From: Synechococcus sp. CO36386bin_29
Lineage (GTDB): Bacteria > Cyanobacteriota > Cyanobacteriia > PCC-6307 > Cyanobiaceae
NCBI GenBank assembly: GCA_011523835.1
Contig: WTFZ01000092.1
Span: 1-35,526, forward strand
Length of the DNA: 35,526 nt
Direction: 5' to 3'
Shown: in pieces, positions 8,619-16,825 of the stretch
Layout of the letters: each line of letters opens with the position of its first letter
How positions within the stretch are numbered: the first letter of the stretch is position 1
Translations under genes and position numbers: made by a program
The notes under the pieces: generated by a model
What the model was told of the DNA's origin: nothing
The model's input: only the letters and a program-made list of their open reading frames with translations
Databases searched by the model: none

Positions 8619-9809
8619 GTGAGTCGGAGTGAGAGTGCTGAAATCCGTCATGCGCGCACCGGTTTGGTGTTTCGACCCGGTTTGGAGGGAGTTCCTGCAA
8701 CGCAATCGTCAATTTGTGACATCGACGGGCACGAAGGGAAGTTGTCCTATCGCGGGTATGCCCTTGATGATCTTGCGGCTCACTGCAGTTTTCTGGAAAC
8801 CACTTATCTGCTGATCTGGGGTGAACTGCCCACTCCGCAGCAGTTGAGGGACTTTGAGCACGAAGTGCAGATGCACCGGAGGGTGAGTTTCCGTGTGCGC
8901 GACATGATGAAGTGTTTTCCATCGGATGGTCATCCGATGGATGCACTGCAGTCGAGTGCGGCTTCGCTCGGGTTGTTTTATTCCCGGCGCGCCATCGATG
9001 ACCCTCAGTACATCTATGACGCCGTGGTGCGGTTGATCGCCAAGATCCCCACGATGGTTGCGGCCTTTCAGTTGATCCGAAAGGGACAGGATCCGATTCA
9101 ACCGCGCGATGACCTGGCCTATTCGGCCAACTTTCTCTACATGCTCACGGAGCGGGAGCCCGATCCTCTGGCGTCGAGGGTCTTTGATCGCTGCCTGATC
9201 CTGCATGCGGAGCACAGTCTCAATGCCAGTACTTTCAGCGCGAGGGTGACGGCGAGCACCCTGACCGATCCGTATGCCGTGGTTGCTTCAGCGGTTGGAA
9301 CTCTGGCGGGACCTCTCCATGGAGGGGCCAATGAGGATGTGCTGGCCATGCTGGATGAGATCGGAACAGCAGATCGTGCTGCCGATTACCTCGATGCGGC
9401 CATGGCGAGCAAACGCAAGGTCATGGGTTTCGGTCATCGGGAGTATCGGGTCAAGGACCCCCGTGCCGTGATTCTTCAGACATTGGCCGAAGAGCTGTTT
9501 GCTCGCTTCGGCCACGATGAGATGTACGACGTGGCACGCGCCTTGGAAGTGGCTGCTGAATCACGCCTGGGTCCTAAAGGGATCTACCCGAATGTGGACT
9601 TCTACTCCGGCTTGGTTTACCGCAAGCTCGCAATTCCGAGGGATCTGTTCACGCCGGTGTTTGCCATCGCCCGGGTGGCGGGATGGCTGGCCCACTGGCG
9701 GGAACAGCTCGGCGCCAACCGTATTTTCCGGCCTTCTCAGATCTACACAGGCTCGTCCATGCGTCAGTGGAGTCCACTGGAAGACCGGCTTCCCTCCGCA
9801 AGCACCTAA
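8619..9809 (+). CDS. gltA: Citrate synthase
   Basis: The enzyme condenses acetyl-CoA and oxaloacetate to citrate, feeding 2-oxoglutarate for nitrogen assimilation. The 396 residues carry LSYRGYALDDLA (42-53), catalytic His234 in GPLHGGANEDVL, His273 in MGFGHREYRVKDPRA, and Asp327 in YPNVDFYSG. This is the short, Gram-positive-like or 2-methylcitrate-synthase-like form typical of cyanobacteria. The start is GTG, preceded by a strong GGAGGGGAG ribosome-binding site. The gap to ndhA is only 24 bases, so co-transcription with the NDH-1 operon is likely. Confidence 0.95.
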   Translation: MSRSESAEIRHARTGLVFRPGLEGVPATQSSICDIDGHEGKLSYRGYALDDLAAHCSFLETTYLLIWGELPTPQQLRDFEHEVQMHRRVSFRVRDMMKCFPSDGHPMDALQSSAASLGLFYSRRAIDDPQYIYDAVVRLIAKIPTMVAAFQLIRKGQDPIQPRDDLAYSANFLYMLTEREPDPLASRVFDRCLILHAEHSLNASTFSARVTASTLTDPYAVVASAVGTLAGPLHGGANEDVLAMLDEIGTADRAADYLDAAMASKRKVMGFGHREYRVKDPRAVILQTLAEELFARFGHDEMYDVARALEVAAESRLGPKGIYPNVDFYSGLVYRKLAIPRDLFTPVFAIARVAGWLAHWREQLGANRIFRPSQIYTGSSMRQWSPLEDRLPSAST

Positions 9810-9833
9810 GTTGCATTCATCAATCCTTAGTTC

Positions 9834-10988
9834 ATGGTGACTTTCCTTGCCACCAATGCACCGGCTCTGGTGAGTCCAGGTCTCGATCTCGAGCAGAGCT
9901 TCAGCCAGATCCTGGAGGGTTTTGGTCTCTCCGATCAGGCTGCTCGACTGATCTGGCTGCCGCTTCCCATGCTGCTGGTGCTCGTGGCGGCAGTGGTCGG
10001 TGTGCTGGTCACGGTCTGGCTGGAGCGCAAGATCTCCGCTGCTGTTCAGCAGCGCATCGGCCCTGAATATGCAGGTGCTCTCGGCGTTCTTCAGCCCCTT
10101 GCTGATGGCCTCAAGCTTCTGGTGAAGGAAGACATCATCCCGGCAAGAGCCGATGGTCTTCTCTTCACCCTTGGCCCCGTGCTCGTCGTGGTGCCGGTGA
10201 TTCTGTCCTGGCTGATCGTTCCTTTCGGACAGAACCTTCTGGTCAGCAACGTAGGGGTCGGCATCTTCCTCTGGATTTCCCTCAGCAGTGTTCAGCCCAT
10301 CGGTCTGCTGATGAGTGGCTATGCCTCCAACAACAAGTACTCCCTTCTGGGCGGACTGAGGGCAGCAGCCCAGTCGATCAGTTACGAGATTCCGCTGGCC
10401 CTCGCAGTCCTGGCGGTGGTGATGATGAGTAACTCCCTCAGCACCGTCGACATTGTCAATCAGCAGACAGGTGCGGGACTTCTGAGCTGGAATATCTGGC
10501 GTCAACCGGTGGGGTTCCTGATCTTCTGGATCTGTGCCCTGGCTGAGTGCGAACGTCTTCCCTTCGACCTTCCTGAAGCTGAGGAAGAGTTGGTCGCCGG
10601 CTATCAGACCGAATATGCAGGAATGAAGTTTGCCCTGTTCTATCTCGGCAGCTACATCAACCTGGTGCTGTCCGCTCTCCTTGTCTCCGTGCTGTACCTC
10701 GGTGGCTGGGGTTTCCCCGTGCCGGTGGAGTGGCTTGCCGGTTGGCTCGGACAATCCGTTGATGCTCCGCTTGTTCAGGTGATCACAGGCGCCACCGGCA
10801 TTGTGATGACTGTGCTGAAGGCCTATCTGCTGGTGTTCATCGCGATCCTGTTGCGCTGGACCACGCCTCGGGTGCGCATTGACCAGTTGCTGGATCTCGG
10901 TTGGAAATTTCTGCTTCCGCTGGCCTTGGTCAATCTTCTGGTCACCGCCGCTCTCAAGCTCGCTTTTCCCGTGGCCTTTGGTGGGTGA
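9834..10988 (+). CDS. ndhA: NDH-1 subunit 1 (NdhA), membrane quinone-site subunit
   Basis: NdhA is the complex-I ND1/NuoH homologue, which bridges the membrane and peripheral arms and forms part of the plastoquinone channel. The 384-residue protein has about eight membrane helices and the family signatures [21 protein letters not shown] (about 60-80), [41 protein letters not shown] and [12 protein letters not shown]. It is first in an operon with ndhI, ndhG and ndhE. An 81-base spacer with an inverted repeat separates it from ndhI. Confidence 0.96.
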   Translation: MVTFLATNAPALVSPGLDLEQSFSQILEGFGLSDQAARLIWLPLPMLLVLVAAVVGVLVTVWLERKISAAVQQRIGPEYAGALGVLQPLADGLKLLVKEDIIPARADGLLFTLGPVLVVVPVILSWLIVPFGQNLLVSNVGVGIFLWISLSSVQPIGLLMSGYASNNKYSLLGGLRAAAQSISYEIPLALAVLAVVMMSNSLSTVDIVNQQTGAGLLSWNIWRQPVGFLIFWICALAECERLPFDLPEAEEELVAGYQTEYAGMKFALFYLGSYINLVLSALLVSVLYLGGWGFPVPVEWLAGWLGQSVDAPLVQVITGATGIVMTVLKAYLLVFIAILLRWTTPRVRIDQLLDLGWKFLLPLALVNLLVTAALKLAFPVAFGG

Positions 10989-10990
10989 AC

Positions 10991-11014
10991 ACGTCACTTT
11001 CCCCCAGGTGACGT
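10991..11014. promoter_or_regulatory. Inverted repeat in the ndhA-ndhI spacer
   Basis: ACGTCAC (10991-10997) and GTGACGT (11008-11014) are a perfect 7-bp inverted repeat around a 10-base C-rich loop, starting 2 bases after the ndhA stop. The right arm belongs to a second palindrome, TGACGTCA (11009-11016). No T run follows. It may be an RNA-processing or stability hairpin inside the operon transcript, or an operator for an internal ndhI promoter. Confidence 0.45.
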
Positions 11015-11069
11015 CATCATGACGCTCTGGTTTCCGCTCGACAGACCGCTCCTTACCTGACTTCAGCCA

Positions 11070-11726
11070 ATGTTCGGTTTCCTCAAACAGGTTGGTGATT
11101 ACACCCGCGACGCCGTCGATGCTGCGCGCAATCTCACGCAAGGCCTGGCTGTCACCTTCGATCACATGAAGCGCCGTCCAGTGACGGTGCAGTACCCCTA
11201 CGAAAAGCTGATTCCTTCGGAGCGCTATCGCGGGCGGATTCACTACGAGTTCGACAAATGCATCGCCTGTGAGGTCTGCGTTCGGGTCTGTCCCATCAAT
11301 CTGCCTGTGGTGGACTGGGTGATGAACAAGGAGACCAAGAAGAAGGAACTGCGGAATTACTCCATTGACTTCGGGGTCTGCATCTTTTGTGGAAATTGCG
11401 TGGAGTACTGCCCCACCAACTGTCTGTCGATGACAGAGGAGTACGAGTTGGCTGCCTTCGATCGCCACAGCCTCAACTTCGACAACGTGGCCCTAGGGCG
11501 GCTCCCCACGAGTGTGACCACTGATCCGGCCGTCCAACCCCTCAGGGAATTGGCGTACCTTCCAGCCGGTGAAGTTCATCCTCATGGTGTGGATCCGTCC
11601 CGTCCGCGGGCAGGGCAACGGCCTGAGCAGGTTCTTGCTTCCCTGAAACAGACCGCTGGTGGTGCAGCGGGCAATGAGGGAGAATCGGCCACATCAACCA
11701 CCACCAGCAAGGAGAGCGCTGAATGA
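11070..11726 (+). CDS. ndhI: NDH-1 subunit I, 2x[4Fe-4S] ferredoxin-like protein
   Basis: NdhI passes electrons through two [4Fe-4S] clusters toward the quinone site in the peripheral arm. The protein has 218 residues. The two cluster motifs are C64-x2-C67-x2-C70-x3-C74P ([12 protein letters not shown]) and C104-x2-C107-x2-C110-x3-C114P ([12 protein letters not shown]). After the conserved [23 protein letters not shown] there is a long polar tail rich in Ser, Thr and Glu (about residues 165-218), as in other cyanobacterial NdhI. The stop overlaps the ndhG start by four bases. Confidence 0.96.
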   Translation: MFGFLKQVGDYTRDAVDAARNLTQGLAVTFDHMKRRPVTVQYPYEKLIPSERYRGRIHYEFDKCIACEVCVRVCPINLPVVDWVMNKETKKKELRNYSIDFGVCIFCGNCVEYCPTNCLSMTEEYELAAFDRHSLNFDNVALGRLPTSVTTDPAVQPLRELAYLPAGEVHPHGVDPSRPRAGQRPEQVLASLKQTAGGAAGNEGESATSTTTSKESAE

Positions 11727-12322
11727 CGATCGCAGCGTCGACGCAGCTGATCAGCTTTCTTGTTCTCAGCGCAGTCATTGTTCTGGGAGCCCTGGGTGTG
11801 GTGCTCCTCAGCAACATTGTTTATTCGGCTTTTTTGCTTGGTGGCGTTTTTCTCGCTGTCGCAGGCCTCTACCTGCTTCTCAACGCCAGCTTTGTCGCTG
11901 CCGCCCAAGTGCTCGTGTACGTCGGAGCTGTCAACGTTCTGATCCTCTTCGCGATCATGCTGGTCAACAAGCGCGAGGATCTCGCTCCAATCCCCGGGAT
12001 TGCGGTGCGACGGCTTCTCTCCGGCGGTGTCTGTGCCGGTTTGTTTGTTCTTCTCACCCGTGTGGTTCTCACCACACCTTGGGCTGAAGGACCAGAGCCG
12101 ATCGGAGAAGGGGCGACGATTCGCATCGGTGAACACCTGTTTACTGATTACCTGCTTCCCTTCGAGCTCGCCTCCGTGCTTCTCCTGATGGCCATGATTG
12201 GAGCCATCGTGTTGGCCCGTCGTGATGTTCAGGCCGTGGATCCTGGAACCGGTGAAGCGGTTGATCAAGGTCTGATTGAAAAGGCACGCACTCCATTGCT
12301 GGTGGATCAGCCACCTGCCTGA
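11723..12322 (+). CDS. ndhG: NDH-1 subunit 6 (NdhG)
   Basis: A small membrane subunit homologous to ND6/NuoJ, located in the membrane arm beside NdhA and NdhE. The 199-residue protein has five hydrophobic segments, with the signature [21 protein letters not shown] at about 71-91. The hydrophilic C-terminal tail ([21 protein letters not shown]) is typical of cyanobacteria. Translation is probably coupled to ndhI through the ATGA overlap. ndhE follows after 23 bases. Confidence 0.95.
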   Translation: MTIAASTQLISFLVLSAVIVLGALGVVLLSNIVYSAFLLGGVFLAVAGLYLLLNASFVAAAQVLVYVGAVNVLILFAIMLVNKREDLAPIPGIAVRRLLSGGVCAGLFVLLTRVVLTTPWAEGPEPIGEGATIRIGEHLFTDYLLPFELASVLLLMAMIGAIVLARRDVQAVDPGTGEAVDQGLIEKARTPLLVDQPPA

Positions 12323-12345
12323 TTTTCTCTTCATTTCTTTTCTCC

Positions 12346-12678
12346 ATGGCTTCTGAGCTGCTCTCTGGTTCCGTTCCCCTCGAGGCTTATCTCCTTGTTG
12401 CGGCCGTTTTGTTTTGCACAGGAGTTTGGGGGCTCATCAACAGCCGCAATGCAGTTCGTGTGCTCATGAGTATTGAGTTGATGCTCAATGCGGTGAACAT
12501 CAACCTCATGGCGTTCTCGTCCTACGTGGATGGACAGTTGATTAGAGGACAGGTGTTTTCGGTGTTCGTGATCACCGTTGCTGCGGCCGAGGCGGCTGTC
12601 GGCCTGGCGATTCTTTTGTCGCTTTATCGCAACCGCGTCACAGTGGATATGGAACGTTTCAACCTTCTGCGCTGGTAG
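12346..12678 (+). CDS. ndhE: NDH-1 subunit 4L (NdhE)
   Basis: A 110-residue membrane subunit homologous to ND4L/NuoK, with three helices (about 13-30, 36-55, 67-92). The signatures are [25 protein letters not shown] and [22 protein letters not shown], which carry the buried glutamates (in SIELM and AAEAA) expected in the proton path. It ends the ndhA-I-G-E set. nadK begins 15 bases later on the same strand. Confidence 0.95.
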   Translation: MASELLSGSVPLEAYLLVAAVLFCTGVWGLINSRNAVRVLMSIELMLNAVNINLMAFSSYVDGQLIRGQVFSVFVITVAAAEAAVGLAILLSLYRNRVTVDMERFNLLRW

Positions 12679-12693
12679 GGCAGCGCCCTCACC

Positions 12694-13635
12694 ATGCAGT
12701 TGCAACGGGTTTGGCTGATCTACAGAGCAGACAGTCCACTCGCGCTGAAGGAAGCAAAAGCGTGTGCCTCTCAGTTGGAGTCACTGGGGGTGTCCGTGGC
12801 GATCGCCATGAGTGGACTCACTGCTGACCCCTTTCCCGGGCTGCTTGCTTCAGAGCCTGCGCTGCCTGATCTGGCCGTTGTTCTTGGTGGTGATGGCACC
12901 GTGCTTGGTGCCGCACGTCATCTGGCTGTGCTGGATGTTCCCATCCTCTGCTTCAACGTGGGTGGCCATCTCGGTTTTCTGACCCATGAGCCAGGCCTGC
13001 TGCGCGGTGAATCGCTCTGGACCCGGATTCTGGAGGATCATTTCGCCATGGAACGGCGAATGATGCTCCAGGCGGTGGTCAACCGCGGCGATGATCTGGC
13101 CTGTCCGGTCTCAGGTCTTAACCCGGGAGATCCGTCGGCCGTAGAGCGGCATTGGGCCCTCAACGACATCTATCTGCGCCCTTATCGCGAGGACCTCGCT
13201 CCGACCTGCACGTTGGAACTGGAGATCGATGGAGAGGTGGTGGATCAGGTGAGGGGTGATGGATTGATTCTGGCCACACCCACGGGCTCCACCGGTTATG
13301 CCATGGCTGCTGGAGGACCCATCCTTCACCCTGGGATTGACGCCATCATCGTCAGTGCCATCTGTCCGATGAGCCTCTCCAGTCGGCCGATCGTGCTGCC
13401 TCCGCGCTCTCGTCTCGTGATCTGGCCGCTCGGAGATTCCCACCGCCAGGTGAAGCTCTGGAAGGACGGCGCGGCTGGGGAGGTGATGGCGCCTGGGGAA
13501 TGCTGCGTGATTGAGCGGGCTCCCCATCACGCCCTCATGGTGCAGCTGGAGCAGAATCCCTCTTACTACCGCACCCTGTCTCGCAAACTGCATTGGGCGG
13601 GCAGTCTGGTTGGCAGCATGCCATCGCCGAACTGA
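12694..13635 (+). CDS. nadK: NAD kinase
   Basis: NAD kinase makes NADP+ from NAD+ and ATP (or, in some species, polyphosphate). The 313-residue protein carries [18 protein letters not shown] with the catalytic GGDGT at 65-69, then [20 protein letters not shown], and the [22 protein letters not shown] substrate loop. Cyanobacteria usually have two NAD kinases; this is the one sitting next to ndhE, and its N-terminus ([14 protein letters not shown]) differs from the other type. It lies directly downstream of the NDH-1 genes and 8 bases before the CYTH gene, which suggests one transcript for NADP supply and NAD(P)H/quinone chemistry. Confidence 0.93.
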   Translation: MQLQRVWLIYRADSPLALKEAKACASQLESLGVSVAIAMSGLTADPFPGLLASEPALPDLAVVLGGDGTVLGAARHLAVLDVPILCFNVGGHLGFLTHEPGLLRGESLWTRILEDHFAMERRMMLQAVVNRGDDLACPVSGLNPGDPSAVERHWALNDIYLRPYREDLAPTCTLELEIDGEVVDQVRGDGLILATPTGSTGYAMAAGGPILHPGIDAIIVSAICPMSLSSRPIVLPPRSRLVIWPLGDSHRQVKLWKDGAAGEVMAPGECCVIERAPHHALMVQLEQNPSYYRTLSRKLHWAGSLVGSMPSPN

Positions 13636-13643
13636 AACCACCG

Positions 13644-14153
13644 ATGCCCCTTGAGATCGAACGACGTTTTCTGGTGACGGGGTCGGCCTGGCGCGATGTG
13701 GCTCTTGCCCCTCAGCCGCTGCGGCAGGGCTACCTGGCGGCGTCCGAAGAGGGTGTCACCGTGCGGATGCGCTTGCGTGCCGACGGCCAGGCTTGGCTCA
13801 CACTCAAGGCTCCCGCGTCAGGGATTGCACGCCACGAGTTCGAATATCCCCTGCCATCCGACGACGCGGAGGCGCTGTGGGAGCTGGCGCCCCACCGCTT
13901 GATCAAGACCCGCTACCCCCTGGCTCTCTCAGGAGGTGACTGGGTTGTGGATTGTTTTGAAGGTGAGAACGCGCCTCTTGTTCTTGCTGAAGTGGAGTTG
14001 GACTCCGACAATGCTTCCCTGGAGCTTCCTTCGTGGTGCGGTCAGGAAATAACGGGTGATGGTCGCTGGAGCAATGCGGCTCTGGCATCCACTCCGCTTT
14101 CAGCATGGCCAACGGAAGTCAGGCGTCGCTATGGCTTCGGCAGCCTCCAATAA
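13644..14153 (+). CDS. CYTH-domain (triphosphate tunnel) phosphatase
   Basis: A 169-residue CYTH protein. The metal and triphosphate motif is EIERRF at 4-9 (an ExExR variant of ExExK). It is followed by basic and acidic strand residues typical of the triphosphate tunnel: VTVRMRLRADGQAWLTLKAP, RHEFEYPLP, RYPLALSGGDWVVDCFEG and LVLAEVELDSDN. Bacterial single-domain CYTH proteins commonly hydrolyse inorganic triphosphate; that activity is inferred here. The ATG at 13644 fits because CYTH proteins start with the ExEx strand. It lies 8 bases after nadK, so the pair is probably co-translated. No C-terminal CHAD domain is present. Confidence 0.85.
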   Translation: MPLEIERRFLVTGSAWRDVALAPQPLRQGYLAASEEGVTVRMRLRADGQAWLTLKAPASGIARHEFEYPLPSDDAEALWELAPHRLIKTRYPLALSGGDWVVDCFEGENAPLVLAEVELDSDNASLELPSWCGQEITGDGRWSNAALASTPLSAWPTEVRRRYGFGSLQ

Positions 14154-14161
14154 GTCCAAAC

Positions 14162-14183
14162 ACCCTTGAAGAATTCTTTGGGT
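14162..14183 (+). terminator. Weak hairpin after the CYTH gene
   Basis: ACCC (14162-14165) and GGGT (14180-14183) flank an inner near-palindrome, AAGAATTCTT (14169-14178), just after the CYTH stop; T-rich sequence (TTCCTTTAGATTT) follows. The stem has an internal mismatch loop, so this is a possible but weak terminator for the gltA-ndh-nadK-CYTH run. Confidence 0.3.
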
Positions 14184-14219
14184 TTCCTTTAGATTTCGTC
14201 AAGACAGTGTGATGGCGAC

Positions 14220-14405
14220 GTGCACGGCCTCTATGACCATGAAGGGATCCTCCGATTCATCGGTCTTGATCGCGAGGCCTGTATCGCCTACGCCGAACTG
14301 TTTGACCTCTCCCTAGCGCACTGTTCGATGCTCGATCTACCAGTGCCATTGCCGCTGGCGGTCAGGTCGCGTCGTCGGATGCTTCCGGAAGCGAACAGCA
14401 GTTGA
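14220..14405 (+). CDS. Small conserved-looking hypothetical protein, 61 residues
   Basis: I do not assign a function. The frame starts with GTG and reads MHGLYDHEGILRFIGLDREA and so on, then a short helix with AYAELFDL, a hydrophobic LDLPVPLPLAV stretch, and a basic tail (RSRRR). The composition looks like a real folded protein, and small proteins with a similar LYD-x-LRF-x-AYAELF pattern occur in marine picocyanobacteria as far as I recall. A second, shorter frame beginning ATG at 14212 looks like noise. The last 44 bases overlap the PedR-like gene tail to tail. The ribosome-binding site is weak. Confidence 0.55.
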   Translation: MHGLYDHEGILRFIGLDREACIAYAELFDLSLAHCSMLDLPVPLPLAVRSRRRMLPEANSS

Positions 14406-14613
14406 ATCCATCGCGGCAGATCTTGCCGTGGTCCATGGCCCAATTGAGGAGGGCAACACGGTTCTTGGATCCGGTTTTTGTGAACACGTTGCTCACGTGA
14501 TTATCAACGGTGCGTTTGCTGATGGTCAGTCGCTCGGCAATTTCCTGGTTCGTCAGCCCTTCAGCGACCAGTTCGATGATTTCAAGCTCCCTTGCGGAGA
14601 GGGAAACATTCAT
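14362..14613 (-). CDS. pedR: Short LuxR-type regulator, PedR-like
   Basis: An 83-residue protein that is almost only a LuxR/GerE helix-turn-helix: LSARELEIIELVAEGLTNQEIAERL (5-29) and the recognition helix ISKRTVDNHVSNVF (31-44). It has no receiver domain. The C-terminal tail has three cysteines (66, 72, 73). This build matches cyanobacterial PedR (Synechocystis Ssl0564), a redox-sensing regulator that responds to photosynthetic electron transport through thioredoxin and a C-terminal cysteine. The symbol rests on that resemblance. A good ribosome-binding site (GAGGGAG) precedes the ATG. NDH-1 genes are nearby, and in Synechocystis PedR is reported to affect an ndhD gene. Confidence 0.75.
   Translation of the reverse strand: MNVSLSARELEIIELVAEGLTNQEIAERLTISKRTVDNHVSNVFTKTGSKNRVALLNWAMDHGKICRDGFNCCSLPEASDDAT
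14381..14392. repeat. 12-base perfect palindrome inside the antisense gene overlap
   Basis: GCTTCCGGAAGC (14381-14392) is its own reverse complement and sits in the 44-base overlap of the 61-residue gene and the PedR-like gene. Because it is read in symmetric phase, both strands encode Leu-Pro-Glu-Ala across it. It could form a small hairpin at both 3' ends or be a protein-binding site. Confidence 0.6.
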
Positions 14614-14727
14614 TGTGTCTGCTCCCTCGCCACAGTTGATCGTGGCATCGTGATCTACCTACTTTGCATCTTAGGCATCTCAGCAGTGGGTGATCTTGCA
14701 TAGTGGCCATCAGAAGCATTCCTTCGT

Positions 14728-15621
14728 TTGAGTTCCGCGCTGCAGCGCAGCCTTGAGGCTGGGTCGATAACGATCACTGCTGAGGTCATGCCACCGAGAG
14801 GTGGTGATCCCGCCCACACCATCGCCATGGCGGAGTGTCTGCGTGGCCGCGTTGACGCCATCAATGTCACCGACGGCAGTCGGGCGGTGATGCGCATGAG
14901 CAGTCTCGCCATGTGCCGTCTACTGCTTGACATCGGACTGGAACCCGTTTTGCAGATGGCAGGACGCGACCGCAATCGCATTGCCCTCCAAGCTGACTTG
15001 CTGGGAGCACACGCCTTGGGGATCCGCAACGTGCTCTGCCTCACGGGAGATCCCGTTCGTGCAGGCGATCAATCGTCAGTCCGTTCGGTTCATGAGCTGG
15101 AATCAGTTCGTCTTTTGCAGCAGGTGTGCGCTTTCAATCGTGGTGAGGATCCCGTGAAGGACAAGCTTCCTGACGGTCCGACCAATCTGTTCCCGGGCAC
15201 GGCAGCTGATCCCCATTGTCCGAGCTGGTCTGGTCTGTTGCGTCGTCTCACGCGCAAGCGTGAGGCCGGGGCCCGATTCGTGCAAACGCAGATGGTGATG
15301 GATCCCCATGCTCTTGAGAGGTTCTGCAGAGATCTGGCTGATCCTCTGGAGCTCCCGGTTCTTGCAGGTGTGTTTCTGCTCAAGTCAGCCCGCAATGCAA
15401 ACTTCATCAATCGCATGGTGCCGGGTGCATGCATCCCCGACCATCTGATTGACCGTCTGGATCAGGCCAAGGATCCAAAGGCTGAAGGCATCGCAATCGC
15501 CGCTGAACAGGTGCGCCAGTTCACCGGAATCGCCCAGGGGGTTCACCTGATGGCCGTCAAGGCGGAACAGTGCATTCCCGAGATTCTGGACCGTGCTGGG
15601 ATCAGCCTGCCGGCGCTGTGA
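14728..15621 (+). CDS. metF: Methylenetetrahydrofolate reductase
   Basis: MetF reduces 5,10-methylene-THF to 5-methyl-THF for methionine synthesis, with an FAD-bearing TIM barrel. The 297-residue protein has ITAEVMPPRGGDP (15-27), DAINVTDGSRAVMRMSS, LLGAHALGIRNVLCLTGDPV and FVQTQMVMDPHALERF, all matching the family. The start is TTG, since an in-frame stop (TAG at 14701) lies 24 bases before it and no ATG or GTG intervenes. The 114-base gap to the divergent PedR-like gene must hold both promoters, but I cannot identify them with confidence. The 3' end overlaps the convergent nucleotidyltransferase gene by 20 bases. Confidence 0.92.
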   Translation: MSSALQRSLEAGSITITAEVMPPRGGDPAHTIAMAECLRGRVDAINVTDGSRAVMRMSSLAMCRLLLDIGLEPVLQMAGRDRNRIALQADLLGAHALGIRNVLCLTGDPVRAGDQSSVRSVHELESVRLLQQVCAFNRGEDPVKDKLPDGPTNLFPGTAADPHCPSWSGLLRRLTRKREAGARFVQTQMVMDPHALERFCRDLADPLELPVLAGVFLLKSARNANFINRMVPGACIPDHLIDRLDQAKDPKAEGIAIAAEQVRQFTGIAQGVHLMAVKAEQCIPEILDRAGISLPAL

Positions 15622-16780
15622 GATCAGTGCCGAGTAGTTCAGCCATGGCCTTTTGCTGGGGAGAGGGCTCCACGAGGTCCTGGCGACGGGCATCCGTGAT
15701 CAACCAATCGAGTGCAGCTTCCTGGAGGTCGAAATGGTCACCGTTGCGCCCCACGCAGTAACGACCGAACACGAGTTTCTCCACCAGTTGCACGCCTGCA
15801 CCGATTCTCGAGTAATCAAAAATGATGGAGTTGTCGATCGTGGCACCTTCGCAGATGTGGCAGCTAGGGCCAATCATTGAGGGACCGATCAGGGTGGCCC
15901 CGTCTTCGATCTTGGTCATTCCGCCTACGTAGACCGGTCCCTGCACATTGATCCGATCCCAGTTGGCCGCGACATTGAGACCGGCGAAGACTCCAGGACG
16001 CACCTGCTTGCCGGGAATGCCCACCTGACGCACTTCGCCCTGGAGCACGCTGCGTATCGCCTGCCAGTAATCGGGAACCTTGCCGATATCAACCCATTCG
16101 AAATCCATGGGGAGGGCATAGAAGGGGGCTCCGAGTTCAACCAGCTTCGGGAAGAGATCAGACCCAATATCAAACGACTGACCAGACGGAATGTGTTCGA
16201 AGATCTCTGGTTCAAATAAATAGATTCCAGTGTTGATTGTGTCGCTGAGAGCCTCTTCAATCGTCGGCTTTTCCTGGAACGCTTTGATCCGGCCTTCGTC
16301 ATCACTGACAACGACGCCGTAGCTGCTCACCTGGTCTTGCGGAACTCTCTTGGTGATCAGACTGGCCATCGCTCCTTTCTCGCGATGGCGGCGCACGGCC
16401 TCGGTGAGATCAAGGTCGATCAGTGCATCACCGCACAACACAACAAAGGTGTCGTCGAAAAACTTCTGAAAATCCTGAATTTTTTTAAGACCACCGGCTG
16501 AGCCAAGGGCATCACCGATCAGCTCTCCGTCTTCAATTCTCCCTTCAAAGCTGTAGGCGATTTCAACACCGAATCGTTGCCCATCTCGGAAGTAGTTCTC
16601 GATCTCTTCAGCAAGGTGAGAGACATTCACCATCACCTCAGTGAATCCATGCTCCTTGAGCAGCTCCAAAAGAAATTCCATCACCGGCTTCTGCAGGATC
16701 GGAATCATGGGCTTGGGGATCACATGGGTGATCGGTTGAACCCTCGTTCCTCTGCCCGCGGCCAGGATCATCGCCTTCAT
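15602..16780 (-). CDS. Sugar-1-phosphate nucleotidyltransferase with left-handed beta-helix domain
   Basis: A 392-residue NDP-sugar pyrophosphorylase-like enzyme. The N-terminal nucleotidyltransferase domain has MILAAGRGTRVQPITHVIPKPMIPI (4-28, nucleotide and Mg binding), DALGSAGGLKKIQDF, VVLCGDALIDLDL and GIYLFEPEIFEHIP. The C-terminal part has hexapeptide-type repeats (GVFAGLNVAANWDR, GATLIGPSMIGPSCHICEGATIDNSIIFDYSRIG). It joins a nucleotide to glucose-1-P or mannose-1-P; which sugar and nucleotide cannot be told. The middle of the gene is clearly AT-richer than its neighbours: the 60-base blocks starting at 16201 and 16441 both count 40% GC. It overlaps metF at the 3' end and follows scpA on the same strand. 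Confidence 0.88.
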   Translation of the reverse strand: MKAMILAAGRGTRVQPITHVIPKPMIPILQKPVMEFLLELLKEHGFTEVMVNVSHLAEEIENYFRDGQRFGVEIAYSFEGRIEDGELIGDALGSAGGLKKIQDFQKFFDDTFVVLCGDALIDLDLTEAVRRHREKGAMASLITKRVPQDQVSSYGVVVSDDEGRIKAFQEKPTIEEALSDTINTGIYLFEPEIFEHIPSGQSFDIGSDLFPKLVELGAPFYALPMDFEWVDIGKVPDYWQAIRSVLQGEVRQVGIPGKQVRPGVFAGLNVAANWDRINVQGPVYVGGMTKIEDGATLIGPSMIGPSCHICEGATIDNSIIFDYSRIGAGVQLVEKLVFGRYCVGRNGDHFDLQEAALDWLITDARRQDLVEPSPQQKAMAELLGTDLTAPAG

Positions 16781-16825
16781 CGGCGTTACTCGGCTTCAAT
16801 TAGAAAGGCCACCATAAGTGGGGGC

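Noticed and set aside
9561-11468. A 635-codon open frame on the minus strand, rich in His and Gln
   Set aside because: It is antisense to gltA, ndhA and ndhI, which are conserved and in frame. Its composition is that of a shadow frame, with no domain motif.
14212-14316. Alternative ATG frame overlapping the 61-residue gene
   Set aside because: It is only 34 codons, with Ser/Thr-rich noise-like sequence. The GTG frame has a protein-like pattern.
16478-16486. A7 slippery run in the nucleotidyltransferase gene as programmed frameshift
   Set aside because: The frame continues normally through both domains, and no stop or structure after the run suggests frameshifting.
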